DNA of 64,000 bases. Source: Styela clava. Taxonomy: Eukaryota; Chordata; Ascidiacea; Stolidobranchia; Styelidae. Position 1 is the first letter of the stretch. Every line of letters begins with the position of its first letter. The notes under the pieces are model-generated. The model did no database searches. It saw nothing but the letters and a program-made list of their open reading frames with translations, and was not told where the DNA came from. The stretch covers positions 15,421,426 to 15,485,425 of the forward strand of contig NC_135263.1 of the NCBI RefSeq assembly GCF_964204865.1, given 5' to 3'. Made by a program: the position numbers and the translations under genes. Shown piece by piece: positions 12,425 through 24,833 of the stretch.

Positions 12425-14061
12425 AGGCCATACTAGGGGTAACTGGTCCGTGCTTGGTATTGCATTTGCGCTGTGTATATCCAATATGGTCTCTATTTTG
12501 TCATAGCCACCAAGTTTTTATGTATTAACGTTTATAAAGTAGTAAAATAGTTGGTTAACCCCTTGACGTCAGACTGAGTGTGGGCTGAGCGAGTGTGGGC
12601 TGGGGTAACTTTGGTGACCAGGGGACCCATTCGCCAAACTTCTTCGTCGTTTAACGTGTTAGTGAAGCGCCTACTTTTTCGTAAAAGTCAAAAATGGTAT
12701 TCTCGAAGTATCGTTAATTTTCTTGAGAAATTATTCGAGAGATTTTTTTGCGCGCCAAAAAAGACGTCTCCTAAAGTGCCTTCTTCTCTCATTTTACCGA
12801 GATCGGTATTTACTAAAGTTCTTTAACTCGCCGGAGTGCTCGCAAACTAACGAGGGGAAAATTTTGCTCGTTAACAGTAGTTCGTCCTGTTCTTAGCATG
12901 AATTCAAGTTAAAATGTATGTGTGTTTATTTGTAACAGTATCTACATAATATTTAAACGGTATAACTAAGACGGGATACATGTTCAATACCTTACTGGCC
13001 TAAGACGAGTATGTGCGACATGCACCCCAACAAATGCTGTGGTGTTTGCATACTTCGTGAAGAATTGGTATCAAAAATCCCTAAATGCCTAACTGAGGTA
13101 AGAGTGACTGTAGTCTAGTAGCTGTGGACCGACCTATATATGTCAACTAACATCAAATATGGGATAACATATTCATCTATTTTATTGTCTGTTACAGAAG
13201 TAGTTTAACAATATGTATCTCAGAATTTCATTCATTCATTCATAGATTACTGCAATATTCCCGAAACTTTAAATAACAGGCTGCAAAAGAAAAACTGAGA
13301 TCATTGCAAAATAGGCTTATCCTATAGCATACATTGCTTTTAGTTCAACGAGAACCGTGCGTTAGATTTCGAGAGAACTTGCGTGACCGTGCGTAAAGTT
13401 TTTACGAGATGTTTCGTGAATCGCACTCAACGAGATTTCGTAACTGCGTTTCTGAGAGACAAGGATACATGCTTGTAAACGCGGCTTTTCACGAAGTTTG
13501 GCGAATGGGGCCACAGGTGTCGATTTTTTTTAACCCTCTACGGCGAAGTACATATAATTTTATTGCAGTCAATTTACTAAAATTTTCCTCATTAAATTGA
13601 GCAACTTCCTACTAAATAATTGATTCTGTAGCAGAATTATCAGCAAAGTGTTATTGTATTTTTCTCACAGAATTTGTCCAAACGAATAAACGTGTCAGTG
13701 CGCACTGGATACGCAGTTTTCTTCACCTGAGTTCTGAGAAAAGTAATTATCTGAGTAATTATAAACTTTTTTTTATTTGAATTCACGGTACAAGGCGGTG
13801 AAGCCCATACCAATTATGAAATGATTGTTTTACTGAGTGCTAGTTCAAAAAATGCGCTCCAAGCCAGTTGTGGGTTTGAACAACTCTGAGATGTTATTCG
13901 GCCTGTGAAACATTAGGTTAGGATAATATTCAAACTATTCATTCCGGGGGAGATGGAAGCTGATAGGACAGCGTATTCATATGGCGAGCCGCGGCCCCTC
14001 TTCAGATTACTAGTCCATGTATGTCTGGTATAAGATTTGTTATCCAGCTATTTGTTTTCAG
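12425..14061. other. No supported gene
   Basis: Short open stretches occur (for example 12578-12826 and 13409-13600), but none has recognisable domains, and I could not connect them by splice sites. The inverted minisatellite copies sit at 12570-12605. Confidence 0.5.
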
Positions 14062-14177
14062 ATGTATGGACTTGATGGCGAGGAAGCCGTAACCGACCAT
14101 CGATTTGATTTTGATTCGAAGGCGTTGTTTGGCTTACAAGGCCTGTCCATGAAACCTTTAGTGTGTCTGTACTATAG
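14062..14177 (+). CDS. Possible isolated exon, unknown product
   Basis: An open stretch is flanked by a good acceptor (TTTGTTTTCAG) and donor (ATAG|GTATGT) and encodes a peptide beginning MYGLDGEEAVTDHRF with a further FDFDSKALFGLQGL. The composition looks more protein-like than its surroundings, but no partner exon was found within 2 kb on either side and I do not recognise the sequence. It could be chance. Confidence 0.22.
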
Positions 14178-14654
14178 GTATGTATCGATATTATCTAAAT
14201 GCAGACAGATATATTCAGTTTTCTGATTCTAGAATGTTTTATGTTAGTATGCGGATGCTGAAATTATTTATTAGCGTGAAGGGCTGATGTTCGCGGTATC
14301 TGACTCAGAGCCATCTTTGTATACAGTTAAAATATTACCAAGCATTTCACGATGCAGTTAATTCAGTCATTTAATAAAAACTCTCGTGACACTCCATGTG
14401 GATCCTAAACATCAATTTCTAATGTTCTGAAATATTTATTTTTTTTTACGCTTGTCAGTAATGTCTTGTTCATATGTTAAGTTCTACACCCAAGCTATTA
14501 TAGAACAAGAGAGCTATGCTCAAATATATGGACACGTAGCGCCACCCAATGGCACCCAATAAGGGTTCAACTGAATACGCTTACACTTCTTTATTACACC
14601 CGCATATCACACAACATAAGATGCTTACAGCAACAAAAAAACTAGCGAGTGACG

Positions 14655-15482
14655 CAAGAGTTGGGACCCACTATTTATTACCACAGCTTGTGGCGACCCA
14701 CAACAAAATATCTTTGTTGGTTCTATTTTCTTTTGTTTTAGTATGACATAACACAGAACACACAACACAGTAATGGATAATCATCTTAAAACTACCGTGT
14801 TTCGTCGAAAAATAGAGCTGGCCTAAAAACAAGACCTAATTTGAATTTTTAAAATGATTTTAATTAAACCCTACCCTTAAAATAAGTTTAAAATGTGTTG
14901 GAGAGAAAAGGTTCAATGACCTGAGGTAAGGTGAAGATCACATCACTAATCAAGATTGTGTGATGTCACAATCAAAATTATGATATTTGTCACTTGATTT
15001 TTGTATAGGAAATACAAATAAAAACAGTGAATGTCAGTTTTTATATAATGTTTATTAAAATCTCGTGATTTTCTACAATGTAATTTGATTTTTGATAAAT
15101 GAACACAAAAGACCTTTAAAAAAAACCATAGTGTTATTCTTCAAAAGAAAATAAATATAAACCCTGTCATTCATAATTTTGGGGAAACACGGTAAGAAGT
15201 GCTGTATAGTGTACAAAACTGCTATGCGTAAAAAAGCCACATGGCCATTCTTTGTGTAGCAAATTTTTGTTCCTTTGAGAAGATCGTAAAAAGGAAACTT
15301 TCACAGATTAGAATTTAACTTCAATTCATATTCTTTTGTTTTTTGAAGATTTACGTATTCGAGTCGCCACCGATCCTAATAATCAGTATAAAATTCAAAG
15401 CTTTCTACATCTTTTCACGACCCACTAAGATTCCTTTTGGGACCCACCAGTGGGTCGCGACCTATAGTTTGGGAACCGCTGC
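14655..15482. mobile_element. Probable decayed hAT-type element (right end clear)
   Basis: The right edge at about 15432-15482 reads, on the opposite strand, GCAGCGGTTCCCAAACT followed by GGTCGCGACCCACTGG, a standard hAT end with subterminal GC-rich motif. Related GGGACCCAC and GGCGACCCAC motifs occur at about 14662-14705, which may be the damaged left end. No transposase coding is left between them. Confidence 0.4.
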
Positions 15483-15699
15483 TTATGATGATAATTACCG
15501 GTGTTGTCCGAATACAAGACAGGCGCTGAACGCATCAGATTCGCGACGTCATCACTGATGACGTCAAAATCACCGATGCGAAATTTCTTGAAAGTATATC
15601 GAAAGATGTTGTTTAGTGGCGTCATTGCTTATCACATCACAATCACAAACGTGGATACTAGAAATATACTGGCGAGCATTAAACCGAAATTTTAGGTTT

Positions 15700-16010
15700 G
15701 AGTGTTGTTCTTCTTCTTCAGGTTTTAATTTTCTACCTATGAAAAAGCGCCTTTTTTTTAAATTACTGGACCAATTGCTTTAAAATTTGGTTGAACATAA
15801 CATAAGTATTTTTCGCAAGAAGGCTATTACTTTCATTTATTCCTAAATTTTTTATGAATCCTATGAGATCTGATATTTTATCAAAATTTCGCTGTATTAT
15901 TTTTTTATTTATGGGAACACAATTTTTAATTCGCCAAGCGTCACGACTGTCTTGTGCTTTGATTTGGCAAAATCTAGCTACGCGAAAGTCGAAAGTTTTT
16001 CAATGCCGAC
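15700..16010. repeat. Dispersed repeat, also found in lectin introns
   Basis: The stretch with CTATTACTTTCATTTATTCC, CCTATGAGATCTGATATTTT and TCGCCAAGCGTCACGACTGT is similar to segments in the third introns of the lectin genes (about 28960-29060, 44400-44520 and 63610-63720). Part of it (GGACCAATTGCTTTAAAATT) is found inverted at about 17715-17735. This is an old interspersed, probably non-autonomous, element. I see no coding. Confidence 0.55.
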
Positions 16011-16888
16011 ACGATAAGTTACTGTAAAAAAAGTACTGTAAAGTACTTCAAATTAATAATTACCACAGTTGTGAGTCGAATCATTTAGTTTTTCTATTAA
16101 CATTGGCACAAGAATCATCAGCACATGTACCATCATTGTTTCGGGACCTGGTAAAGATAGGGCAGCCCGGGTATCGGTACTAGTAAGCTACGATGGTCCA
16201 CAGGTTCAGTTTCGTCCAGGATATAATCTTGGGGAAATTGTGGGTAAAATATTTTGTTTTGGCTTTTGTGTCCATGTATTTGAGCAGTGCTTTCCTGCTT
16301 CAAATATGATATAAACACTATGCGTCACTGGGCGATTTATTCCGGACCAGAAAAAACCTTTAGACGCAAAACGATTTTCCGGATACATTTTATTAATTAG
16401 CATATGTTACATATAACATACACAAACTATAATACCTCTAGATTATACAGTAGTATAAGATATATATACAAAACATTTACCATGAACTGAACAACTGGGA
16501 AATTTTTTTAAACATATTTATATCCTTTCAAAAGCGAGTATTAACTTCTTTGATACCGAGATGTTATCACAGTGCACTAATTATTTGCAACCATCCGAAT
16601 AGAATTAATCAACGATTGAATAAAAATGGTTTATGAGAATAATTGATGTGACAAATGTTTGCACGAATGACCAATTATGAAACATGACTCACCTTCAACA
16701 AAAATGATAACAATAAAATACATGAAACAGTTACCACGGATTTGAACACTCGTCTATTAATTAAGACATGATAAGGTATTTTAGTTAACAATAATTCAAT
16801 GAAAACTTTCGATGAAAATAGAAACTGGTTATACGAAATAGGAGAATATATAGGTTGTGACGGTATGGAACGTTTGGTTATTTATCTT

Positions 16889-19800
16889 CTATTCGGTGAA
16901 ATCTATTTCATTGCAAAGAGATGCATGAAAACGAGCAGAGACACCAAGTTCGTGGAGTTTGTTGTAGAATTTGATGACACTATTGAGAGATGGCTTTGGT
17001 TGCTTGAAGGAATTCCAGAGGAGCCATTCTCCTGTGAATGAGCCATAAATATGTGTAAAAGGTACCAAGTTAGAAAGCTTACTCTGATAAGATAAAAATA
17101 AAGTGATGTCTCTGATGTTCACAGCAAACCTATATCAATCAAATATGTAGCAGGGGAGATATTCGATCTGTGATTATTTTAACTTATAGTAAGCGACACT
17201 TGTTTTTGACAGATAGAAGAATTGTGCGAACTATAAATATGTATAAAAGCAAGCCAAATACTGGCAAAACAATAGCGATAGGTATTTGAATATATTCAAA
17301 TAATGGACCTCCTGAAGTATGCGCATCAAGATGGCGCACAACCTGAACTCAGATTGTGTACCATGTTGGGGTTCAGGTTGTGCGACATCATGGTGCGCAT
17401 ACTTCAGGAGTACCAGTGAATATTCCTATAATAATATAAGCTCCAGGATTTGCAAGTAAACTGGCGGTGTGTTAGAGGAAACCCCGCAAAGAACCACTGA
17501 GCTTTTCATATAATGGCTTGCTTATTGGGTAGTATAATTTTCCATATTAAGATGAATTTTAATTTGAGCTCAATGAAAATGTTACTCATAAACAAGAGAG
17601 CTATGCTCAAATATAAGAACATGTTGCGCCATCTAGTGGCAATAATTCTAATGACGTCATAGCAAATACGTAATAGCCTTCTGGTGGAAAATTTTATCTT
17701 TAACCACTGAAAATTTCAAAGCAATTGGTCCAGTAATCAAAGATAAAAGCGATTTCTTCAAAACGTGGCAAAGAACAACATAACAACAAAACGATTGCTA
17801 TGTCCACTACGTGTCCAATAAAATTATAGTTTACTCACCTTCTGCGGTACATAGCATTACTCCAAAGTAATTGGAATAATCGGTTATAAATACGTACTCG
17901 TTTTGGATCAAGTTTTCCTCATCTAAATAGGAACAATATTAAACATTAGCCTATAGTGCAGGAAAATTGAAATAATATCTATTTTTATTTTGAAATATAG
18001 TGGTTATCGTCATTACTATATAAATTGTTAAAAGTATAGGATATTCAGCATAAGAATAAAACATTTTTTGTCGAGCAATGTGCGCTTATTTATCGATAGT
18101 AAATATTTTATTTTATGACTGGAATTCAGCAGAAATTAATGTGGATGACATCATTAAAATCACCTAAATAGACTTTTCTGCAACAAACTTATACAATGAA
18201 TCTCTGGCTGAAATCAAATATTTAATTCCGTTTTTTAAAGTGTGACGAACATTATTTGATCTACTGCTAGATTTTGTATTTTATTGCTCGGGACACTGCT
18301 GGCGCTGTAGCACTGTTAATCTGTCTTTTGGTATTCAGTTAGGATAGGCTACCAGTTGCAGCTATGGTTGCTTTAGGCTTTATATGTAGACTGACGGCAT
18401 GCTACAAAAGAGATGGTCCCATATAAATGTGTTCAATTTTATTTATTTCCCCACTCATCAAAAATCACTTTTCATAACAGAATGAGAAATTTTAGGTATT
18501 TTTTTTTATTTAAATACGCTTTTCAAAATGATGTATTATTACGACGCTTTCTCGTGCCATTTGCTTCAAACAGTGATTTCCCCACACCCCCCTATAGGGG
18601 GTGAACACCCTCTATCAAATTTCAAACACCACACCCCTAATTTTTATTTTCATTTTCAGGCAACATGATGTTGAAAAAACGTAAGAAGTTATGTTTCACT
18701 GCAAATGCCGCAAAATTGCATAAAAAAATGTTTGTTACGCATATGTATAAACACATACCTATTTTACGCGCTTCGGCATTAAATTTTCCGTCTAACTTGT
18801 ACTCGTGTGCGGCTTTTATAAATGGTTCTGTAATATAATAGTACTACAGTTAGTTTTACGCTAGAAATAAATATAAATTAGTTTTATGTTTCAAGCTAAG
18901 ATCAAGAGTATAGAAGACTGTTCTAAAGAGCTACTGTAGACTATAGTACAACAAACTATATATATTGTAAAAATATAATAATGTATACGTCATACCGTCT
19001 TCAGGACTTCGGTGGTAAACTCCTAGTCTGTGGCGTATAACGTGACCGATAAAATCAGTTTTGTGCGACCTAAAAAATATATATCACTTGATTTGAGGAT
19101 GTAAAAGTTTGTACTACAAATTATTTCAAATTGTCTAGTATCATTGGACGTGATTGGGTTGAGTTTTGTCGACTTTTTCGACACGAAGGATACATATAAA
19201 CCGTTTTGTTATGATAATGTTGTTTTTGTTCTTGCTGGTAGTCTTCTTCTTCTTGTTACAAAAATGATCGGTTTTCTCGTACACTACTGGACCTTTGAGT
19301 CAAAATTGTCAGTGGTTGAGGATTGTATATTTCACCAGAAGTCTATTACTAATATATTTCAAAAGTTTCTATGCTCTATGCTATGGGATTCGTTTTTTTG
19401 GGTGCGATGACGTCATCAAGTGAGAATTGCGCTTCTTGCGGCGGTTCCGATTTCGCGTAAGCTGAAGCTCAAATCTCAACTGAAAGTAAAATAGATTTAC
19501 AAAGACCAAAGATTTTAAACGTCGGAGAGAGTATCGCAAAATCAACAATCTTTATTGTTGAATGGGACATAATCGGTCAAAAGTCATGTCGATCACCATA
19601 TGTCTATCAAGATACCGAGATATGAGCTTCCACGACCACCGAGTGCAAATAAGTGTGGCGCTTCACGAGCTAGGTTAAGCTGTTGAGGACGATGAAAGTT
19701 ATGATATATATGTACGGAAATGGATACAAGTAACCTACCCAGCACCAAATTCCTCCATATGAGCACTAAATCCCGCTGAAGTTATTGTAAAATTGTTCGT

Positions 19801-20193
19801 TCGAGCACATGTCACGGCTGCCGAAACGGCGTCGTTAGTTTGAACTCCGAGGTACCAAACTGTGTCTTCTAGCTGTAAGTAAAATTTGAAATAAGTTGGA
19901 CTTTTTGTTATCTTGGGTCAAAGATTTATTTATATCCATAAATATTTATTCTACTTATGAATAATACGTACCTCGATTGCATAATAGTTCATCGATGAAT
20001 TGATAACATTTTAAATATAGAAATAAGGTAAAAGAAGGATATACTCTTCCGTTTGAGAATTGAAATAATGGTAAATCTATACCTTTGAAATATCAAGATC
20101 TTCTTGTGGTATGGGAAGCGCGCATTTCTCCGCAAATGCCAAAAAAACTGATCCACACAGAAACACAGCCAACGTTAAGCAATTAAAACCCAT
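16889..20193 (-). CDS. Secreted lipocalin-like protein, six exons, 204 aa
   Basis: Exons in transcription order: 20193-20083, 19872-19739, 19069-18996, 18827-18759, 17922-17839 and 17031-16889. All five introns have GT-AG ends and the phases fit throughout (0, 2, 1, 1, 1), giving 615 bases with a TAG at 16889-16891. Residues 1-21 are a signal peptide (FNCLTLAVFLCGSVFLAFA). Exon 2 has DTVWYLGV at the position of the lipocalin GxW motif, with the Gly replaced by Thr. Exon 4 has HEYKLDGKFNAEAR. Exon 5 has YVFITDYSNYFGVMLC, a very good match to the second conserved lipocalin motif (TDYxNY). Exon 6 has a WLLWNSFKQPKPS turn followed by an amphipathic helix (NSVIKFYNKLHELGV), like the C-terminal helix of apolipoprotein D-type lipocalins. 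Four cysteines after the signal could form two disulfides, and there is one N-glycosylation sequon (NFT) in exon 2. Lipocalins bind small hydrophobic ligands in an eight-stranded barrel; the ligand is unknown. The GxW change and moderate similarity leave the subfamily open. It is transcribed towards the window start, divergent from the lectin array. Confidence 0.82.
17308..17410. repeat. Short foldback (inverted-repeat) element in lipocalin intron 5
   Basis: CTCCTGAAGTATGCGCATCA at the left pairs with an imperfect inverted copy ending CATACTTCAGGAG at the right, and GCGCACAACCTGAAC pairs with GTTCAGGTTGTGCG; the loop is short. A half copy (GTTCAGGTTGTGCGTCATCT) is found at about 41901-41945 upstream of CTL3, so it is a dispersed family. 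Confidence 0.7.
17592..17790. repeat. Dispersed repeat with CAAGAGAGCTATGCTCAAATAT
   Basis: The same 22-base core and the following CGCCA(C/T)C(C/T)A segment occur at about 14506-14555, and related TTTGAGCAxTGCT ends are near 16280 and 21533. The 17592 copy also contains the inverse of the 15775 motif (CAAAGCAATTGGTCCAG). It is a likely non-autonomous transposon in lipocalin intron 5. No coding is seen. Confidence 0.5.
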
Positions 20194-20635
20194 TATTAGT
20201 GATGAATCTATTTCAAATTAGCAATCCACTACTGCTAAAATTAAAAATCAAATTTTAGTAAAGTTAAGTAAACTTGAGGAATAGTTGATAAGAAATGACA
20301 ACGATGTGATAGCCTGGTACGGTTCAAGTCTTATTAAAATTCGATAACTCAAGTTTTGGGTTTTTGGGGTTTACTTCCTGATTTATCTCTTCTTATTCAT
20401 TCCCATAAATGACGATAAAAGTTCTGCACCGCCTTCCTTTTAATCGGGTCCGCCCCGGTTATGTAACAGTTGCATATTGTTGTAACATATTGACTTACAA
20501 TGATGCAATTAAATAAATTACGTGATGGTAACATTGTTCTTGATCTCAAACTAAGACTGACAAATGATATTTTAAATAAATCGCAGCCAAGTTCGGATAT
20601 TCTGATGGGGTTTCGCCTGAGAATGAAAAATATTT
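20194..20635. promoter_or_regulatory. 5' flank of the lipocalin gene
   Basis: Upstream region of the minus-strand gene. I could not identify a convincing TATA box or transcription start; it is simply where the promoter should be. Confidence 0.3.
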
Positions 20636-20830
20636 CGAAAACCACACTTTCACCACGATGATTCCAAAGCACTACTTTACAAGCATAGAATCCACAATCA
20701 AATGCAGTGAAGACGGAATGAAAATGGCATTTCCTAGGCGGTTCTACTTTTGATTGATTCCACCGTAATCTTTGACGTGTTTTACATAAACACGCTTGGA
20801 TGGATTTGATTGACAGTGTAAACAAAATTT
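20636..20830. repeat. Fragment of the lectin-array 3' flank (left edge of array)
   Basis: ACAATCAAATGCAGTGAAGA and GGATTTGATTGACAGT with their surroundings match the sequence that follows the orphan exons (29670-29850 and 37910-38090) and CTL5 (57385-57570). No lectin exon remains beside it, so it is either a decayed array unit or a repeat carried along with the array. Confidence 0.65.
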
Positions 20831-21690
20831 TTGTTTCTGAGGAATCGATTTATTACAGAACTTTTTTTAGAACTTTTGTCTAAAGAATATGCAAAACAAG
20901 CGTCTTCGAAAATCCTTGGCCCAAAGAAGAGATACGTAAACCAATGATATAGGAAGAGCTTCATCATACGTGAGTGGGTATAATATATTATAAGATATAG
21001 CTGCAAGGAAAATCACTGTATCCACAGCGAAGCCATCAGTCCAAACTTGAACCCAAACTCAGTCTCATTCTATATTTTATTTAGAATTGCGCATCTGGAT
21101 GTGGTTGTGAAGTTAATGTAATTAAATATTTTACAGTTTATAATGATTTAAAAAATATATTTTTATTTAATACTCAAGCGCGAAAATGACCATCGATAGT
21201 TTGATTGCAGTGTAATTAAGACACCTCGTTGAAACAAAACTGATAGTGTTTGTAAATATATCTGTAGTTATTACAATTGTTGTAGATAAGGCAGGTCATG
21301 ATGATGAAAGGTGTTGATGGAACATATGAACCATAAACGTTGTTGTTAAAAAACTTTTCACAATACCTTTGTATTGATCTAAGGGGTTCCTGGTCTTTTG
21401 ATTTGATGTATCGGGCTATAAATTATGTATTAAGATTTCTATGAGCAATGTTTTGAGCGGTACCGTACCGCTAGCCTACTGTGACAGATTGCATACACGT
21501 ATTATTTTGTTTTGACTTTCGCGTCCAAATATTTGAGCATTGCTCAAATTGGAGAATGGAGCAGGGTTTAATTTGACAGCTGGGGACGTCTAAAGGTCAC
21601 AAAAAGGAAGGAAAACTGGTTCCAAGTTGATACGTTGTGAAGATTTGGCTTGAATGCGACCGTAAAATACTTTTTGGACCTGGAAAACCC
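20831..21690. other. No supported gene
   Basis: AT-rich DNA with only chance ORFs. A TTTGAGCATTGCTC motif near 21533 belongs to the dispersed repeat family also seen at 14506 and 17592. Confidence 0.45.
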
Positions 21691-21699
21691 CCGTGCGGG

Positions 21700-22690
21700 C
21701 CGGTATAGACGGGATGAAGTGTTCCCTTTGAAGATTTGGCACGAATGTGTACGTGTGTTGCATTACTGAGTTCTTTAGAGATATGAACTTGGTTAGGAGG
21801 CTGCTCTCAAGTTGCTCTGCCCAAAGCTGGCATTTGAATTGTTTTCCACGATCTGTGACGATATTTTTTGTTGTCCCAAAACGTGATTGGCAACATTTTA
21901 CGCGGAGATATCAGACAAAGGGATGCATTCTTATCAACGTGAGAAATGGTCTACGCACATCCGAATGTAGTTGTAGTCTCTGCTTAAACCAAATGGACCT
22001 AATATATCAACGTTGAACAGTGTTAAAGCATTAATTCTATTCAAATGTATGTGAGATTCGTGTGTGTGGGTTCGGTGGGATTTTTTATGGATTTAACAAG
22101 AAAATAGTTATCTATTACTATCTGAATATTCCTGCATTTCAGTTTTGTGCTAAAATGACGTATCACAGCGTAATCAGCTAAGAGCTCACGATCAACACGA
22201 AATAGTTACTTTGTGCTAAATTGAGTGATTTTGAAACGAATCCTAGAGGCGACCATTCGCCGCCAACTCATTCCTGAAGAACGGCTGCCAGTGCCAATCG
22301 GCTGGAGTCGATTACTAAAGAGCGTCGATTACTAAAGAGCGTTGCAGAATTAATTGGATGTACGTATTTACAAGTCCGCATTTTCGAAGGATTAGGAAAA
22401 GTTTTTTCCGTGCTTGGCGATGTTGTCCATCAGTTTTGGTTGCAATTAATATATCGTCTAAGAATAGGAATCTAAATTTCAAACCTGAAGTTACTGCCAA
22501 CAGAAAACGAGAAAATGATGAGAAACAGTCATTCCACAGACCAAATGGTAGGATTATTGGTCCAAACAATCCCTCAGGACAGACGAAAGCAGCCTTATTT
22601 ATATCAAGGTGGGCAAAGGTATTTGGTGATATGCTTTCGAAAGGTCACATTTGCTAAAATATAGTATTTCATTTGCGCATGTGTGTAATC
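21700..22690 (-). mobile_element. Ty3/gypsy retrotransposon pol relic (RT, RNase H, integrase)
   Basis: On the minus strand, in the right order: reverse transcriptase with FLDDILIATKT at about 22445-22475 and a damaged PFGLWN block before it; an RNase H-like stretch (about 22320-22190) with LAAVLQE, a stop, then GEWSPLGFVSKSLN; and an integrase core piece (about 21895-21820) with FGTTKNIVTDRGKQF. Frames are broken by stops and shifts, and no LTRs were found. It is a dead copy. Partial copies of the same element accompany several lectin units. Confidence 0.8.
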
Positions 22691-24790
22691 GGTTATCTGT
22701 CTTAAATACAAAATGTCGTGAATTAAGACGAATCATCTTTTTTTCTGCAACTTTACCGCAAGGTGGAGTATTCATGTTATGCTCAGTATACCGCGAAAAA
22801 CTCGTTCTAACTTAGACCTTTAGTCAGTCTGCTGTGTGCTGCTATGCTGTTACGTTACCCCTAGTTAACTCATCTGTACTTAACGGTGCCCGGAGTCTCT
22901 TTTTTGTAACGGATTTGTTTTTTCGGACATTATTGTTTTTATTTATATATATTGTTTGACTTCTTTCTATTCAATCTGTATCAAAGTTAGGTTTTTATCA
23001 GGGGTGTCGCTGCCCGATGTTCGCATCAAGACTATTTTTATTTTGGTGAATTGCCTCCTAGGCATATTGGGCTGCAATATTTGATTTGACCCTAGGTTTG
23101 ATATTTAAGGCGTTTAGACAAGACTTGCACTCAAGTGCAATATACCTGTGAAGAACTGTTTTATGTCAATAGGTTTTCACTCTAAATAAAAAATTGTGAT
23201 TAATATGTCTAAAATGCATGAGTTTTGTTGTGACAAATTTGCGAATTGTATGGTGATGTACCATGTCTGGTCCTCGAAGTCCTCGCTAACACCCATAGCA
23301 ATCGCTAAGTAGCTCATAGATGTGTTATCGTTGTTCTGTATTTTGTATATATAGATTTTTGAGTTGTCTCTTTGTTGCCCCAGTTTACGGTTTGGTATTT
23401 TAACGTCACAGACAAAAAAAAATGTAGGTCTAACTCAAGCAAAAGTTATGAGACCTCTCCATGGAACCAGATGTACATTCTGATCATTTTTTGTGTATAT
23501 CAATCAACCAAGCAAAACACGCAAATACATCATAACTTCTATATCGTTGAATGATGACATTGTTCAGTTCTGAATTGCTTTGAAAAAAATCTTTCAAATC
23601 ATCATATTATAACGAAGTAATGAAATTCTGCCAACTAGGTTTTGTTAAGTTCCAAAAATTAAAAACAATACGAGTTGTTGTTCGGATGAAAAATCTCCAA
23701 ACGCGGCCTTTTCCTGGGCGTCATTCAGTCTGTATTGTAAACCTATAGAAAGCATTAACGAAACGCACGACTGCCGAAATGGAGCGAAATCTACTGAACC
23801 TGAAAAATCTGAAGGAGCGAGGACCTATTAATAACTCGATAGCAAATCATTATTTGGAAATGCATTTTTTTGTAATGTAATTGAGGCTGCAAAAATTTTC
23901 GCCTTCGTCATTCGTTGCAGGCAATGAGAGGGTGAATCGAAATCAGCTAAACCTGGAAAATCTGAAGGAGCAAGAACCTATCAATAACTTCACAGGAAAC
24001 CACTATTTTTAAAACTGCAAAAATTCTCGCGTTTGTCTTACGTTACGGGCAATGAGGAGGTGGGTGCATCGCAAATTACCTAAAGTCAATTTTGAAACTT
24101 TATTTATATAGTTAAGGATGGTTTTTAAAGTTGAGGTAAATTGTGTAATGTCGAATAATGAACAATTGTGATTGCCCATATAATATTAATATCACTACAC
24201 TATAGCCTACTATATATATATATATGTTATTTGCTTAAATGTCAGGCACTAGTTTGGGATATAAATATTCAAAGCTTATCAATACGCAGATGGTGAAATT
24301 TAAAAAAGCCTAATGTAAAATATTTCGACCAAGTGTTGTTTTTTGAAATTCGCTGCTGACTAGAACTCACGCTGATAAAAGAGTTTTTTGAGATGTCGTC
24401 GCAATTTTATGAGTTATGCTTTCGCATCCAAAAACTGGGGAGTTGGTTTGTATCTAACAGTTTCAAATAATGAGCATAAATCATGTGAATTTGCGCTAAT
24501 TATGCAATAAAATAATAAAATAATACAATAATACAATAATTAAATATTGCAAAATATTCAAATTTTTTCTATATATATATTCTCATATGTACATACTTCG
24601 AATCACCGAGCACATTACTAAAAATCTCAGATTAAACAAAACAGAAAAATAAGACAGAAAAGTTTTATATATTGTGTATTCATGTTGAGTGCAGTTTTAT
24701 ATTTCTGAAAAAGTTGACTTCCATTACAGCAATATTGGATAATAAAAAGATTGATTTGTTGTTTTATTTCTTTTTAAATTATTTTTATAT
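22690..24790. repeat. Lectin-array intergenic block upstream of CTL1
   Basis: This block precedes every unit in some form. Landmarks are GTCGTGAATTAAGA, TATACCGCGAAAAACTCG, CTCAGTCTGCTGTGTGCTG, GGCATATTGG, ATTCTGATCATTTTTTGTG and GGCACTAGTTTGGGATATAAA. Related copies lie at about 39770-39960, 41060-42330, 45950-48660, 52560-55490 and 59650-62340. No coding was found. The part from 23088 on belongs to the 8.24-kb duplication. Confidence 0.8.
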
Positions 24791-24833
24791 TCATAAGTCT
24801 ATATAAAATAGAATCATTAGATAGCTCTGCATC

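Noticed and set aside
12123-12431. 102- and 77-codon ORFs with WASVTRVWAG or THTRVTLAH repeats
   Set aside because: The 21-bp minisatellite keeps all frames periodic; no start context or homology.
16799-17041. Plus-strand 80-codon ORF
   Set aside because: It is the complement of lipocalin exon 6, which has splice-phase support and family motifs.
19144-19410. 88-codon hydrophobic plus-strand ORF
   Set aside because: Lies in lipocalin intron 2 on the other strand; no family resemblance and no splice partner.
24205-24225. TA microsatellite upstream of CTL1
   Set aside because: Ordinary low-complexity DNA.
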